Positions 22,758 through 34,606 of a stretch of 64,000 bases of DNA are shown piece by piece. The stretch is from Hymenopus coronatus (lineage: Eukaryota; Arthropoda; Insecta; Mantodea; Hymenopodidae). Positions within the stretch are counted from its first letter, which is position 1, and each line of letters opens with the position of its first letter. The notes below the pieces were generated by a model, which did no database searches, was not told the DNA's origin, and was given only the letters and a program-made list of their open reading frames with translations. The DNA lies in contig CM060897.1 of assembly GCA_030762935.1 (NCBI GenBank), positions 106,792,176 through 106,856,175 on the forward strand. The letters are read 5' to 3'. The position numbers and the translations under genes were made by a program.

Positions 22758-23008
22758 TATCAAACAGAAGACTGGTATTGTGAAAGATTTCGTTAAGAAC
22801 AATCGCCAAAAATGCAAATTGAAAATCACTCATGATACTGAGAAAGCCATTGGAAAGCCAAATTGCTGTCTGGTCAGACTCAAAAATCATCTACTATCTC
22901 CTGAAAAACTTTACTGAGATCATTTCAGTTTTCTTCAGCTACTTTTAGCAATTTGGAGAATGAATTCCATTGGATATCTGTTGCAGTGGGTAAATGCCAC
23001 CCTACAAC

Positions 23009-23262
23009 AGTGTATAAGGCATAGATAGCTTCTCTTAGCAGAGTGGTGAAAAAATGAAGGGATTCCTGCAATATGAGCAAAAAAGATGTGGCTTGAGATC
23101 TTTTTACTTTCCCTACACATACTATGTACATAGCGTATAGAGAAGGTATTGTATTGCTCCCAAAAATTTGATACTAAGATTTCACTGGAAATACATGTTT
23201 TGATACCCACTGAATCCCAAAAAAAAGTGGTTTAGGAAAAACGTCCACGTGTATGTATCTGT
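23009..23262 (+). repeat. Local duplicate block (pairs with 25881-26130)
   Basis: About 85 bp of non-X sequence (ataaggcatagatagcttct, gggattcctgcaatatgagc) followed by the end of an X copy occurs here and again at 25881-26130 with few differences. The shared non-X flank shows that the block was duplicated after the X insertion. Confidence 0.8.
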
Positions 23263-23303
23263 CAGTGTGTGTGTGTGTTGTGTGTGTGTGTGTGTGCATG
23301 TGG

Positions 23304-23341
<38 letters not shown>

Positions 23342-23344
23342 GTC
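23263..23344 (+). repeat. (TG)n microsatellite inside X copy 5
   Basis: Mostly TG units with interspersed variants. It lies at the position where every X copy has a short CA/TG tract. Confidence 0.9.
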
Positions 23345-23397
23345 TGTGGGCAACATAGCTCAAAAACTAAAAGTCTGTTAAATACCAAACTTGGTAT

Positions 23398-23551
23398 TAA
23401 TATAATTAATAATTGTAACAAATCTTCATTTATCTTCTTGAATCCAAAAGAAATTAATGCTGACGATGCAATAGACCAATTTATTGCAAAACTAGTCCTT
23501 GGATTCAAAAAGATAAATAAAGATTTGTTACAATTATTAATTATTATATTA
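23398..23551. repeat. Hairpin: 50-bp inverted arms around a 51-nt loop
   Basis: The left arm 23398-23447 (taatataattaataattgta ... cttgaatccaa) pairs with the right arm 23499-23551 with only a few differences; the loop is 23448-23498. It sits inside X copy 5, and accaaacttggtatt is present on both sides (23384 and 23607), consistent with a small foldback insertion. Confidence 0.85.
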
Positions 23552-23846
23552 ATATTTGTGTTACTTCACTGTTATTAGCTTCTTTTTACATTTATAAACC
23601 AAACTTGGTATTTAAGTTCAGGATATTGACATCACAAATAAAATGCCTATCCTGAATTTTCTGGGAATATCCTCCAAAGACATTTCTATACTGGATGATT
23701 TTGTGGAATTTTGCATAACTGATAAACCATAAGGGATAGACAAAAACTTACTTAACAAAAAATGTAGAGCTCCTTAAAACACACAATTTATTTTATATAC
23801 CTTTTTTTGTGGAGTTGACCATTTTTTAGATATTCCTTGTTATTGG

Positions 23847-24258
23847 TATCAGTTTTAAAATCTTATACTTTTCTCGTACAGGAATTTGTCAACTCTTGGC
23901 CATACAAACAAAGGAACTTCATTCACATAGCAACCAGCTTTTAAAAGATTTGACTATCGCGTTAGTCAATGGTATTCCCTTATTTCTCTCCTACTTACAA
24001 GGAAGCAAGTAATAAGACCATTTCTATAATTTTTACTCGATTAGCATGAATGTATCAGTTTTAAAATCTTATACTTTTCTCGTACAGGAATTTGTCAACT
24101 CTTGGCCATACAAACAAAGGAACTTCATTCACATAGCAACCAGCTTTTAAAAGATTTGACTATCGCGTTAGTCAATGGTATTCCCTTATTTCTCTCCTAC
24201 TTACAAGGAAGCAAGTAATAAGACCATTTCTATAATTTTTACTCGATTAGCATGAATT
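23847..24258 (+). repeat. Perfect tandem duplication, unit 206 bp
   Basis: The segment starting tatcagttttaaaatcttat at 23847 is repeated from 24053 without a difference that I can find, up to gcatgaat. It lies inside X copy 5. Perfect identity means either a very recent duplication or an assembly error. Confidence 0.92.
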
Positions 24259-24571
24259 AAATAGAAGAAGAATAAGCTTTTTAATAATAATTTGTTGCAG
24301 AGATGTAGAGAAAGTCATGTGAATCGAACATATTAGATTTTTTTCACTGTGTTTTGTATGACTAAATTCAGTCTAAGGACAAAATGAGGAACAAAGACTG
24401 AAAGTGCAATTATCCTTTACTTGTTTTTTTTTTTTTTTTTTTTTTGTGTAAACCATTTAATTGTCCAGACATTACACTGGTGTCATTGTATCACTGTCCT
24501 ATAAGTTTTAGCTGGTAGTCAAACGGTCCCAATATAGAATCAACCAAGGCAAGCAATACTTCATAAAAAAA

Positions 24572-25446
24572 TATGTGTTCCATTCACATGACTTTCTCTA
24601 CCTGTTCTACAAACCAACTACTCTTACAAAAGACTATCCATTTATTTACATCATGCTAATTGAGATAAGCATTAGCATAAATGTTCTTATTACTTGTGTC
24701 CTTGTAAGCAGAAGGGAAATAAGGGAATATGCTAAGCTAACATGATAGTCAAATCTTTTAAAAGCTACCGCTATATGAAACAATTGAAATTCTGTTCTCT
24801 TTGCATGGCTAGCAATAAAACAAATGAGATATGAAATGAATGATGATTTCCCACTCGAGAAAAGTTTAATTAGTTTAAAATTAAAAATAATTACAAAAAT
24901 TATCTTGGAAACAATTAGCTCTACAAAAAAGAAAAGTAAATTGTGGGTTTTAATAGATCTATATTTTTTTGTGTGCAGTTTTTGTCTATCTGTTATGGTT
25001 TCCCAGTTACATAAAATCATCCAGAATGAAGAGATCTTCAGAGACTATTCCCAGGAAATTCAAGATATACATTTCAATAATCATGAAAATATCTTAAACA
25101 TATGGTACTTTAATCCAAATCATTAGAGCTATTTTAGAGAAAATAAACATTTTTGAAAAATGTTCCACATAAAGGTATTTGGGGATGCAGGGATTTTCTT
25201 GAAAATCTTCAAGTCAGATCCTTGAAAGATATTGAGCTTAAATAACAAGTTTGGTACTTAACAGACTTTTCGTTTTTGAGTTATGCATCCCACATACACA
25301 CACACATACACATGCAGGCTTAAAATCCTGAAGACCTCCAAACATGTATTTCCACTGAAATCTTGGTATCAAATGTTTTGGTGGAACACAATACCTTCTC
25401 TGTTTACTATGTAGATTGTACATAGATGCTAGAGAAAGTGAAAAAC
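24572..25446 (+). repeat. X repeat copy 6 (full length)
   Basis: It starts atgtgttccattcacatgac at about 24571, shows catgctaattgagataagca, aattcaagatatacattt, aacaagtttggtacttaac, and ends tgctagagaaagtgaaaaa at 25446. The CA tract is short here. Confidence 0.85.
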
Positions 25447-25880
25447 CAAAAACCTTTAGGCTAGTTCACCATTAGTGTCTATTAGTCTGATAATTATGAC
25501 AGCAGTTCTTTGAAATTCCCCCTACTAGAAGATGATGAGCTTTCATCATGATCATGAAAAGCAAGTTCTTGTTTGGCCAAATACAGTACTGCATTAATTA
25601 CAATTTTAAAAATTAATCTGTTCAGTTTTACATTTTCATTATACTGAGCAACATGAAACTGATTGTTTTCTTCAGAACATTAGCAATAGTGTTCTGATTC
25701 TTTTCAAGTTGTTTCAATTGGAATGTACCCTTGAGATGCTCGGCAGCCAGAATGTTTATGTAATGACCAACTGGCGTTCAAAATATCACAAAACCACCAC
25801 TATTCCGCACTGTCTTTTTTATATCAAGTAATAAGTAAGGCCAACAAACAGATTTTGCATAGAATAACTGTCATACACTG

Positions 25881-26155
25881 TCATAAGGCATAGATAGCTT
25901 CTCTCAGCAGAGTGATGAAAAAATGAAGGGATTCCTGCAATATGAGCAAAAAAGATGTGGCATTGAGACGTTTTTACTTTCCCTACACATAATATGTACA
26001 TAGTGTATAGAGAAGGTATTGTATTGCTCCCAAAAGTTTGATAGTGAGATTTCACTGGAAATACTTGTTTTGATACCCACTGAATCCAAAAAAAGTGGTT
26101 TAGGAAAAATGTCCATGTGTATGTGTCTGTCTGTCTGTCTGTTTCACTTTTAAAG
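25881..26155 (-). repeat. X repeat copy 7 (end fragment) with duplicated flank
   Basis: 25881-25970 is the same non-X flank as 23009-23095. From 25971 the X end runs (tttttactttccctacacat) to the TG/CTGT tract at 26120-26142, where it stops. It is the partner of the block at 23009-23262. Confidence 0.82.
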
Positions 26156-27141
26156 TGATTTTTGTAATATTTTGTATTGGTAGAGCTGCAATAATTCAAG
26201 CTAATTGGGTCTGAGGCCACCTCAAATTACAAAAAATTCAGATTATACAGAAATATCACTAAATCAATAGGTAATTGATAAATTAAGGTTTAATAATGGT
26301 TAAAAAAATATAGTCCATACCTGTGTTATATGGTGGCCTTACTACACTACAGTATGTACAGATATATACCATCTACAACAAAGATCAGTCTGTTACTGCT
26401 GTAATATGTATATTTTTACATAAGCATATTTTAATGACCACTTTTGCTGAATATTTTTCTTTTATTATTTTTATATTTTGCTGAATATGGATTACTATAT
26501 CAATACAGGATATTTTTCTCAAAGGATGGTATGCACTATATAATTGATTGACTTGTGGTCCCATTAGTGAAGCGTTGACACAGAAAGAGCAAGCACACTC
26601 CTCCAAACCTAATGGCAACTGTCAATCTGCAATATAAATGCATTAGCAATCTGCGGCCAAGGTTATTTCTGTGCATTATGAGCGAAAACCTTAACTGTTT
26701 CAGTTTTACCTTATTGTACATAACTGAAAATTGAAAGAAACTTCAAAATGTAAAACATTCATGAGTGCATAAATCATGCATGTGGGCATCTTATAAAAAT
26801 AGGATTTTGCTCCAGTTTTATGCAAAGTTTTAATTTTCTTAAGACCCACTCAAAGTACACAGAACCTAAAAATACCAGAGGTCAAATTACTGCGACTCTA
26901 CTGTATTCAGTATATTCATTTCTTGGTTAAGAAAGCATTTACAGAAAACATCATTAAGTTTTAAATCAGCCAGGTTGAAAATGACTCCCAAAGGTGTTGA
27001 TTTCACATGGAATAACTCTATATTATAATGCATATATTATTAAATTCAGTAAAATGAAATCTGAAAATGGGAAAGTCTGACTATGAAAACTGTCTATAGC
27101 CCTATTCTTAACTTTATAGTAAAAAAAGAAAAAACAAGCAC
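26156..27141. other. Intron-like sequence, no recognised element
   Basis: A+T-rich. Minus-strand open frames at 26618-26385 and 26721-26536 have no splice or family support. Confidence 0.4.
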
Positions 27142-27352
27142 CTTTTCTTTAGGTTTTCTTTTATTTGCTTTTTCTTGAAGTGGTTCGCCACCACAATCTA
27201 TAGGAGGGACTTTAGAAGGCATTACCAATGAAATTGTTGTCGGCTTCACAAATGTGTCATTTCCTCTTGACACACCAGCAATTCTTTGAATATCACTCTT
27301 CAAAAGTATGGAAATTTCCAAAGCATCTTGATTACTTTTGTACAAACGGGAT
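27142..27352 (-). CDS. Putative internal exon B of the minus-strand host gene
   Basis: The 211-nt open segment starts after gttgtttgcag (acceptor) and ends at aaagaaaag|gtgctt (donor) on the minus strand. The first base completes a codon begun in the previous exon (phase 2) and the end falls on a codon boundary. This fits exon A upstream and exon C downstream. The product begins SRLYKSNQDALEISILLKSD, a probable amphipathic helix, followed by a looser part (FVKPTTISLVMPSKVPP) and a Lys-rich end (EKANKRKPKEK). I do not recognise the family. It lies about 10.5 kb upstream of exon C. The donor is weaker than the others because position +3 is G. Confidence 0.57.
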
Positions 27353-27354
27353 CT

Positions 27355-28320
27355 GCAAACAACACATATATACAACTAAAGTGGTAACCTGGAGATGCTT
27401 TTCAATACAAAATATGAAGTATTAATAATTTTATGGTACTGCTTAGCTTTGAATAAAATGTGAAGATTGCATTCCATTGTTTAATAAAAACCAACAAGAT
27501 AACTTTCTGAACACTTACTGTAAAGATGATAAGGTATACTTGACGGTCAAATATGATTTAAAACATGAGTTAGACATTAAGAGTAACAATAGCATTGTTT
27601 TTCAAATGGTAGTCTTAGAACACAGTCATTTCCCTTAGCACCAATTCTTGAGCCCTAGCCCCATTAATTGCAAGAGAACTGGTATACATATCAAGAAATT
27701 ATATGTGGCACACCACTAGTTGTTTGTTACCTGTGTCACCATAACAATGTTGTTACAGCAATTTAAGATTCAGCTTACAACCAAAATGCTTAAATTGAAG
27801 GAACCATGGCAATAGAGTTTCTTTTAGACTGAAATTTCAGTTTAGTAGAACCTTTTATATGAAATAAGTATATACAATAAATATTTTCCCTTATGGTAAT
27901 AGTTGTTGTTATTGTTGTCTAATGTTGGACATTGAGCAAGATTTCTCATTCTTCTTGTATGATAACAAAGTAAATAAAAGATTGAAGAATAACTGAGATA
28001 TATACTAAACTTCTTGCTTAAAAGCTTTGTAATAAGATGACATTCTATCGTTAGTTTAATTGGTGCTACAGTTGGTTTCATGCATAGTTATTGTTTAAGT
28101 ATTGGCTGATAATATAGTAGTCAACATCTATTGAGACAGTTCAAATGGCAAAGGTAGGAAACAGTTTCTCATGCCCATGTGGGTTATGTGTGATGTGTGC
28201 TGGCTCTTTGTATAGATGCTGGTACACCATGTAACTTCCCTACAGGTCTCAAAAGACTCTGATCAAAGAATTGGTTTAATTTAGTGAATAATTCATGAAA
28301 TGGTCACAAGAGATTATGAA
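27355..28320. other. Intron-like sequence, no recognised element
   Basis: A+T-rich. The minus-strand open frame at 28081-27842 is Asn/Tyr-rich because of a TTG/TTA run and is not supported. Confidence 0.4.
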
Positions 28321-28324
28321 CATA

Positions 28325-30215
28325 GATTAGATTAGATTAGAAAGCATTCTGTAGGTTCGTTTAGGCCAGAAAGCCACTGAACATAGAACTTGTCAAGGCA
28401 TATACATGTATACATATGTTTATATACTATATACTAAAAAAAAATGTATAAAGCTCTAGTGCTAAAAGCATACGTTACAAAAACAACAGAATACTTTTTT
28501 TTTTTTTTTTGCATGCACATAAAAACAAAGAGTATCAAAATATAGTGTTAAAATGTATAAATAAATAAATAAATATAATTTCATTATATGTAAAAACGAA
28601 TGTTATGTCAGATGATAGTTTTCAAATTATTGATATAATAGTTACTAGTAGTAATTATATAAACTAAAACATGATTATTGTATTATGTACTCTTCATAAA
28701 TGTCAACAAATTACAATACATATTTACAAATATGCTATAGAATTTCCAATGCAAAGATTTACAATTATGTACTAGAGTGTAAATATCAAAACATCAGGCT
28801 TTACAGACCTTGAGTCATTGCTAAATACTAAAAAAATTCATTTGACACATTCGTGCAAGTCAAAGTATAAATCAGTTTAATTTTAATATAAAACACACAC
28901 ACTAATATACACAAAATGCAATACATTGTAATATTTATAAATACAATGATTATTAACGGTATTGTCAGACAGATTTGTCACTTAAATATTCATCTACAGA
29001 GTAAAATGATTTATTGCAAAGGTACTCCTTAAGAGAGGCCTTAAAAGCCATGAAATTCCCAACATTTTCTTTGAGATAACTGGGGAGAGCATTAAATATC
29101 TTGATTGTTTCATAATATACACCTTTCTGGAAGCAACGAAGATTTGCATTGGGACGAATCCCTTTTGTCTAGTATTAATGTTATGAATTTCCATGTTTGT
29201 TATAAAACTATGTCGATTAACTGCATAGAATTTTAAAATGGATAGTATATAAACACAAGGTAAGGTGAGGATGCCCAATTTTTTAAATAGTTCTTTGCAT
29301 GACTGTCTGCTATAAGCATTACAGATTATTCGTATAGCTTTCTTCTGTATCCGGAATATGCATTTACTATCTACTGAATTACCCCAGAATATTATTCCAT
29401 ACTCGATGATGGAGTTAAAGTAGGCAAAATACACCAACTTAAGTGCATTGATTGAGTGAAATTTAACCAGTGCACAGAGAGCATAACATGCCGAGCTAAG
29501 TTTAGGTGTGATGTAGCTAATATGTGACTTCCAGTCCAAATGCTTATCTACCTGAAGGCCAAGAAATTTGACTTCATTTAGTTGTTCTAACAATGTATCA
29601 TTAATTCCTATTTCTATGTGCGTTTGTGGCGAGCGAGTAGTTATAAATGTAATTGTTTTTGTTTTTTCAAGGTTTACTGAGAGTTTGTTTGCTTTGAACC
29701 AATTTGACATACAATTTAGAACATAGGTAAATTTAACTACACATTCATTGAAATCTTTACTTGTTACTAGAACACTAGTGTCATCTGCGAATATATAAAT
29801 ACTTGCAAAACTGTTAATGTATAATGGGAGATCATTTATGTAAACCAAGAACAAAAGAGGCCCTTAGATTGATCCCTGGGGGACACCATGTTTTACTGAT
29901 TTCCATTCTGAGGCACTATTTTGATACCCATTGGAGTTATTAATTTCGACCCTTTGTTTTCTCTTCTCTAGGTATGAAATGAAATAATCTAATATGTTAT
30001 TCTTTATTCCATAGAAATTTAGTTTAGCTACCAGAATCTCATGATTCACACAGTCAAAAGCTTTCACTAGGTCACAAAAGATTCCACCGACATGTTCCTT
30101 TTCATTTAACGCTGTTAACACTTTATGTGTGAGCTTGTAGGTTACATTATCTGTCGCTACTCCTTTTCTAAAGCCAAACTGCTCTTTGGCAAATAAGAAA
30201 CTGTCTAAGCTAAAC
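28325..30215 (-). mobile_element. Jockey/CR1-type LINE, 5'-truncated, minus strand
   Basis: The minus-strand RT gene (30215-28994) is followed by about 670 bp of untranslated sequence. The 3' end carries a short tandem tail (attagattagattag at 28325-28340), typical of LINEs that end in simple repeats. The element begins inside RT (FAKEQFGFRKG), so it was truncated at insertion. Confidence 0.85.
28994..30215 (-). pseudogene. LINE reverse transcriptase, one in-frame stop
   Basis: The frame starts in the fingers (FAKEQFGFRKG, about 30190-30155). It continues with GIFCDLVKAFDCVNHEIL (first catalytic Asp region, 30090-30035), the GVPQGSI motif (29888-29868) and the FADDTSVL catalytic box (29775-29750). 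NKLSVNLEKTK and EVKFLGLQVDKHLDW follow, then the C-terminal IQKKAIRIICNAYSRQSCKELF. A TAA at 29862-29864 interrupts just after GVPQGSI where related proteins have Leu. Apart from that one stop the frame is open for about 400 codons, so the copy is young compared with most LINEs here. Confidence 0.88.
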
Positions 30216-30219
30216 TGTG

Positions 30220-31975
30220 TTTACATATTTGTATAGATGATTTCTATGTTTATTGCTATGTATAAAAGACTACCATATAGGTATATATTCTTATAATTAT
30301 TCTTATACTCATTGTGTGTGCGTGTGTTTGCATGAGTGCATTTGTACATGTGCATGAAATTTCACTTTGAACATTATTTGCAGGCATAGAGTTGCTACTA
30401 GTTTGTTGTTTGATCGTGGGTCAGTGTTTCTTAGTGATGTCATACAGGAACTGTTAAAATGTTTGTCAGTATCTTGAATGTTTAACCTGCTGAATGCTTT
30501 AATCAGACTTTGTTGAATATACTTAGTCACTTTTTTGATACTAACTAAATTAATTGGGATGCGCCTTAATATTTGTTATCTTTTCCTATAAATCAAGTGC
30601 TCAGGATTCAACCAAGTATCCCCTTTCTTTATTTCTTATCTATGGTTGGGAGCCTACTTTACCTAACCAAGTCCACCTGCAAGCTATGTCAAATTATTTT
30701 TTGTGAAACAAACCGTTAAAGAAGCCATGAGAGGTTCCAAATGCCATTACCATTGCCTTGTATTCAGATGATGCTAAACACAGAACTGCTGTATTCAAAG
30801 TAGAAAAGCTCATAAATATTTTTGTTCTATTTAGCAAAAAAGGCGAGTTATATTAAGGTTTTGAAGAGTATTCTGGCTCTTTTCAGACAGATTACCCATG
30901 TTACTTATCTTGCCGGTCATTCCCACACACTCATATGAAACATCAATGTGTTCATGGGTAATCCATATTGTCATCCCATGGGTCTTTATAGATTGTTCAT
31001 TGCCTATGGTTATTTTTTTTTGTCAGAAATTGATTATATTGCCATTTCTTATTTGTGTACATATGTCATTAGATATTGCACATGTTTTGAGACCTCCAAA
31101 CAATTTTGTTGTATTTGATTATATTGTTTAACTGCAGTTTTTCTCTTTCAAGATGAATTGTTTATTCTAGTATTTTGGATACCTTATATACTTAGTGACA
31201 AACTTATCTTGGCCAAATTTCCAATATTTATAGTATATTGCACTGTTTTATCATTGATACTTACAGCTCGTGCATTTGTTCTTGAACAGTGGTCTTGAGC
31301 CAGAGAACAGTCTCTGTCTCCTGAATTCAGTGAACTTATGGATCATATATTTGATGCAAAATGTAGTGTTTATTGCCTGCTCTCGAGTACAGTTGAGTGT
31401 ATAAGGTATTGTGGTATGAATTTTGTGTGTTTTTATATAATTATGTTGAGTTTACGTTGTGATAATGTCTCTTTTTATTTCAAAGTTAACAGGAAAACCA
31501 CATCATAGTCAAACTCATGAGGTAATTGCTAATACTAATCAATACATGAAAGAAGAGGCCAAGAATAACAAAAAAAATAGTAAATTCTGAATTAAATATC
31601 ATCCCCCATAAATAAAACATAAAGGAATTATAAAAATTATAGAATAAGGATCGGTGTCTCTGAGCTTTATGAAAAGGTTTAAAAAGTGCAAGAAAGAGAT
31701 GGGTTATAATTGAAGACAATAGGATGGAAAGCAGTGATGAGAATGACTCTAATACTGATTCCACAAAGACAAAAATATGTTAGCTATAAAAAACTTAAAA
31801 TGAGATAAAAGACTATTGTTTTACTCATTGTGAAGTGCTTTATGAAATGAAATATTGCTGGAACTATGATATATAATTGTATAGTGACTACAAATTCTGA
31901 ATAGATACATATGAAATAAACATACCAATGACACTTGAGCAGTGACTTCATCATAATGAGATATTGTTACTACTG
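30220..31975. other. No recognised gene; one weak minus-strand open segment
   Basis: Mostly A+T-rich. The minus-strand open segment at 30530-30340 (SRLNIQDTDKHFNSS...) looks codon-like and has a possible acceptor (gcattcag) near 30495, but I find no donor in a phase that fits between exons A and B, so it is not called. Other open frames (30898-31131 plus, 31764-31486 minus) lack support. Confidence 0.35.
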
Positions 31976-32579
31976 AAGGCAGGTTGGTTGGTTAGTACAT
32001 TCTGGAGGTGGTTCCACCCTTAACCACTTTTGAGCTTATTGTGCATCAGACCCCAAGAGGAGAGGCTGATATGAGAGTATTATTGATGGGCAGTCAAAAC
32101 AGGACCACATAAAAGAGTCACCATAGTGGTCCCTAACATGGTCAAAACAGTTTTCATCTCAAAGTGCTAAGGTCAGATTGAGGATCCTCGGTCTCACAGA
32201 CAACTCCAAAGCTATCCTGCTGCCAAGAGCTGTGCTTCTAAAGCACAATCACCATATGGAAGGATGTCTTTGCTGACACTTAAAACCCTGAAAGAGACAA
32301 GTTGGAAAGGGTGAGTGGAACAGCAAGCCTGCTATGTTCCTTGTGCAGCCCTGTCACCCGAGTGAGGTGACCTCTCGATGAGCTCCATGGTAGGTGGGTA
32401 GCACTGGAGGATGAAATGACACCGTTATCTTATGGCAACCAAAAGCAAACCAAAAGCTATTTTAGTAATAGAAAAGAAGTAGTCGAGTAGTCCTCACTAC
32501 TAATTAGGAGAACAGAGGAAGGTAGGACATTTTCAACAGTTAGCCCATTTGTAATTCAAAAGGGCCTAGATAAAATAGC

Positions 32580-32880
32580 TGGTCCAGCAAAGTTGTGCGT
32601 TCGCTCTCATAATGGTGGCACACTCCTGGTTAAAGCATTATCAGGAAAGCAAACTGATGAGAGCCAGTATGATGGGTAGCTACCCAGTTAAGATCGAAAT
32701 GCAAAAGACACGGAATTCCTCGCGCGGCGTTATCACCGCCCTCGCATTGGACGGTTTGTTAAATGAGGAGATTCAGAAGAATTTTTCAGCGCAAGGAGTT
32801 ACTGCTGTGTACAGAGTTCAGTTATTAGGAGAGCAAAAACACATTATGGAGCAGGTGTGTAGCTTCATTTAATTGATATG
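32580..32880 (+). pseudogene. LINE ORF1 fragment
   Basis: It holds NSSRGVITALALDGLLNEEI (about 32710-32775) and FSAQGVTAVYRVQ (32785-32825), parallel to 12130-12250 of copy 1. ORF1 stops being recognisable at about 32875, before the zinc knuckles. Confidence 0.78.
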
Positions 32881-32999
32881 CACCTTCCTCAGTAGTATGG
32901 GATAACTTGAGGCGTGTGACCAGAAAATCGACCCATATGCCAATCGCCGATCTTAAAAAACCCCTGCCGGCGTTGTAGTTCCGTTTGACATAGCTAACT

Positions 33000-34600
33000 C
33001 TTTAGGCAGTGGTTTCGCTGAAGTATCCAGCTCAGTCCATTATCTGCCTGACTTTCTTCTCGTTAAGGCTCAGGTGAAATCTCACGGGTTCTCTTTCCGT
33101 TCCGGACACCTTGAAGACTATATTCGCCTTTTCACAATGGCGGAGTTGGACCATGCCATTTCCTCTTCACGAAACTCTGCAGGTCCAGATGGAATCCACG
33201 TCCAAATGTTATGGCATCTCTCCTAAAGTTAAAGGCGTTCCTGCTCGAGGTCTATAACCGTGTTTGGGTTGACGCCATTTTTCCCGCATAGTGGCGGGAG
33301 ACCAACATGATACCTATTTTGAAACCTGGAAAGGACCATCATCTTCCACCCAGCTGCTGTCCTACTTCCCTCACCAGTTGCGCCTGCAAGGTGATGGAAC
33401 GCATGATCAATGGACGTGGTGTGGTGACCGGAATCCCACAATCTCCTGACCAACACTCAGTGCGGTTTTCGAAGACGTCGATCAACATCTGATTACCTTG
33501 TATCGCTACTGATGCAGATCATTAACTCTTAAGAACTGTTAAGCTTTGGGATACTTTTTGACCTTGAGAAGGATTACCATATTGTTGGCGAGTGGAGATA
33601 TTACGTTCCTCCACAATTGGAATATACGTGGACGCCTACTGTTGTGCATTTAGGAGGTTTTGCAGGACCGCGATTTCCGAGTAAGGGTCGGCTCGTTTTT
33701 CTCTATCTTATTCAAGAGAACGGTGTGCCACAGGGATCGGTTCTGAGCGTGACACTTTACTATAACGATTAACTCTATCTCTCAATGCACTCCCCCAGCA
33801 GTCTCGTCTTGCCTATTCGTGGACGACTTTGCCATCTTTTGTACTTCTCAACGTAATTTTTTTTTTTTTATCGCCTTCAGCGGTGTTTAGACGCTCATAC
33901 AACGGCTTTCGTTTCTCCCCTGAGAAGTTAGTCTGCGTTAGCTTCTGGCGCGGTAGGTGGCGAATGCCGCCGTCTCTTCGACTCAGGCCAGATTTACTTC
34001 CATTCGCCGATGAGGCGAGATTCCTTGTGTTGATCCTCGATCGAAAACTTTGCTGGTCATCATATATAGGACAGCGAACAGCGTAATGTGACTGTTCTCT
34101 GAATATTTTACGGATACTCAGTGGGAAATCTGGGGAGCGGATCGTACAGTGTTGCTTCGTCTCTGTCGTGTACTGATTCGATCCAAGTTAGACTATGGAT
34201 GCATTGTTTATTCTTCAGCACGATCATCTGTACTAAAATGTAAATGGCGTGTTATTTATGGACGCTCTTTAACTGAGCAGCTTAGACACAGTCCATAATA
34301 AGGGCATCCGTGTGAGCTTTTCCAACCACCCTAGTTGTGAGCCTCTACGGCGGCACCTCCTCTGCGTTGTCGGCGTGACCCCTTCTAGGTAATTATGTCT
34401 ATGCGTAAGTGCTTACCTTCACATCCAACTTTTGCCCTTGTTTTCCATTCGAAGCTGGACGAACATTATAGAAACCTCTCGTTTAGTCCAAGGCCTGCAG
34501 GTTTTCGTTTTCGAAAGCTGCTTGGGAGGCTTAATATTGAAATGCCTAGCATGTTTCCAAAGATGGAGAGGTGCATCCACCTTGGCTATATGCTTCATCC
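33000..34600 (+). pseudogene. LINE reverse transcriptase (broken)
   Basis: It reads ELDHAISSSRNSAGPDGIHV near 33145-33200, then, after a frame change, MIPILKPGKDHHLPPSC...LTSCACKVMERMI (33307-33410). These are the fingers of Jockey-type RT. FGILFDLEK-type text lies near 33545-33575 and NGVPQGSVLSVTLY near 33720-33765. LFVDDFAIF, the catalytic box with FVDD, lies near 33815-33840. The connection part RSKLDYGCIVYSSARSS lies near 34185-34230, just before an inserted SINE piece. Numerous frameshifts. Confidence 0.8.
34234..34280 (-). mobile_element. SINE1 3'-end fragment, copy d
   Basis: aaatggcgtgttatttatgg and the next 20 bases match the SINE1 3' end in minus orientation. LINE text reads up to it and resumes after it (TVHNKGIRVS). 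Confidence 0.75.
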
Positions 34601-34606
34601 CACATA

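Larger units (their letters stand above)
23090..24345 (-). repeat. X repeat copy 5 (minus, full length, with two insertions)
   Basis: It begins tactttccctacacatacta at about 23104 and ends gtagagaaagtcatgtgaat at 24310, then atattagatttttt. It is enlarged to about 1.25 kb by a hairpin insertion at about 23398-23600 and by a perfect tandem duplication at 23847-24258. A middle part (the region normally between ttggtatttaag and gacatcacaa) is deleted after the hairpin. The TG tract reaches about 80 bp. Confidence 0.85.

Noticed and set aside
23182..23578. Cys/Val or Thr/His repeat proteins
   Set aside because: Translations of the (TG)n tract in X copy 5.
28325..28345. Telomere-like repeat (TTAGA)n
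   Set aside because: Only about three units at the 3' end of a LINE; better explained as the LINE tail.
30340..30530. Additional minus-strand exon between A and B
   Set aside because: A possible acceptor exists, but no donor gives the phase 2 to 2 needed; codon-like look alone is insufficient.
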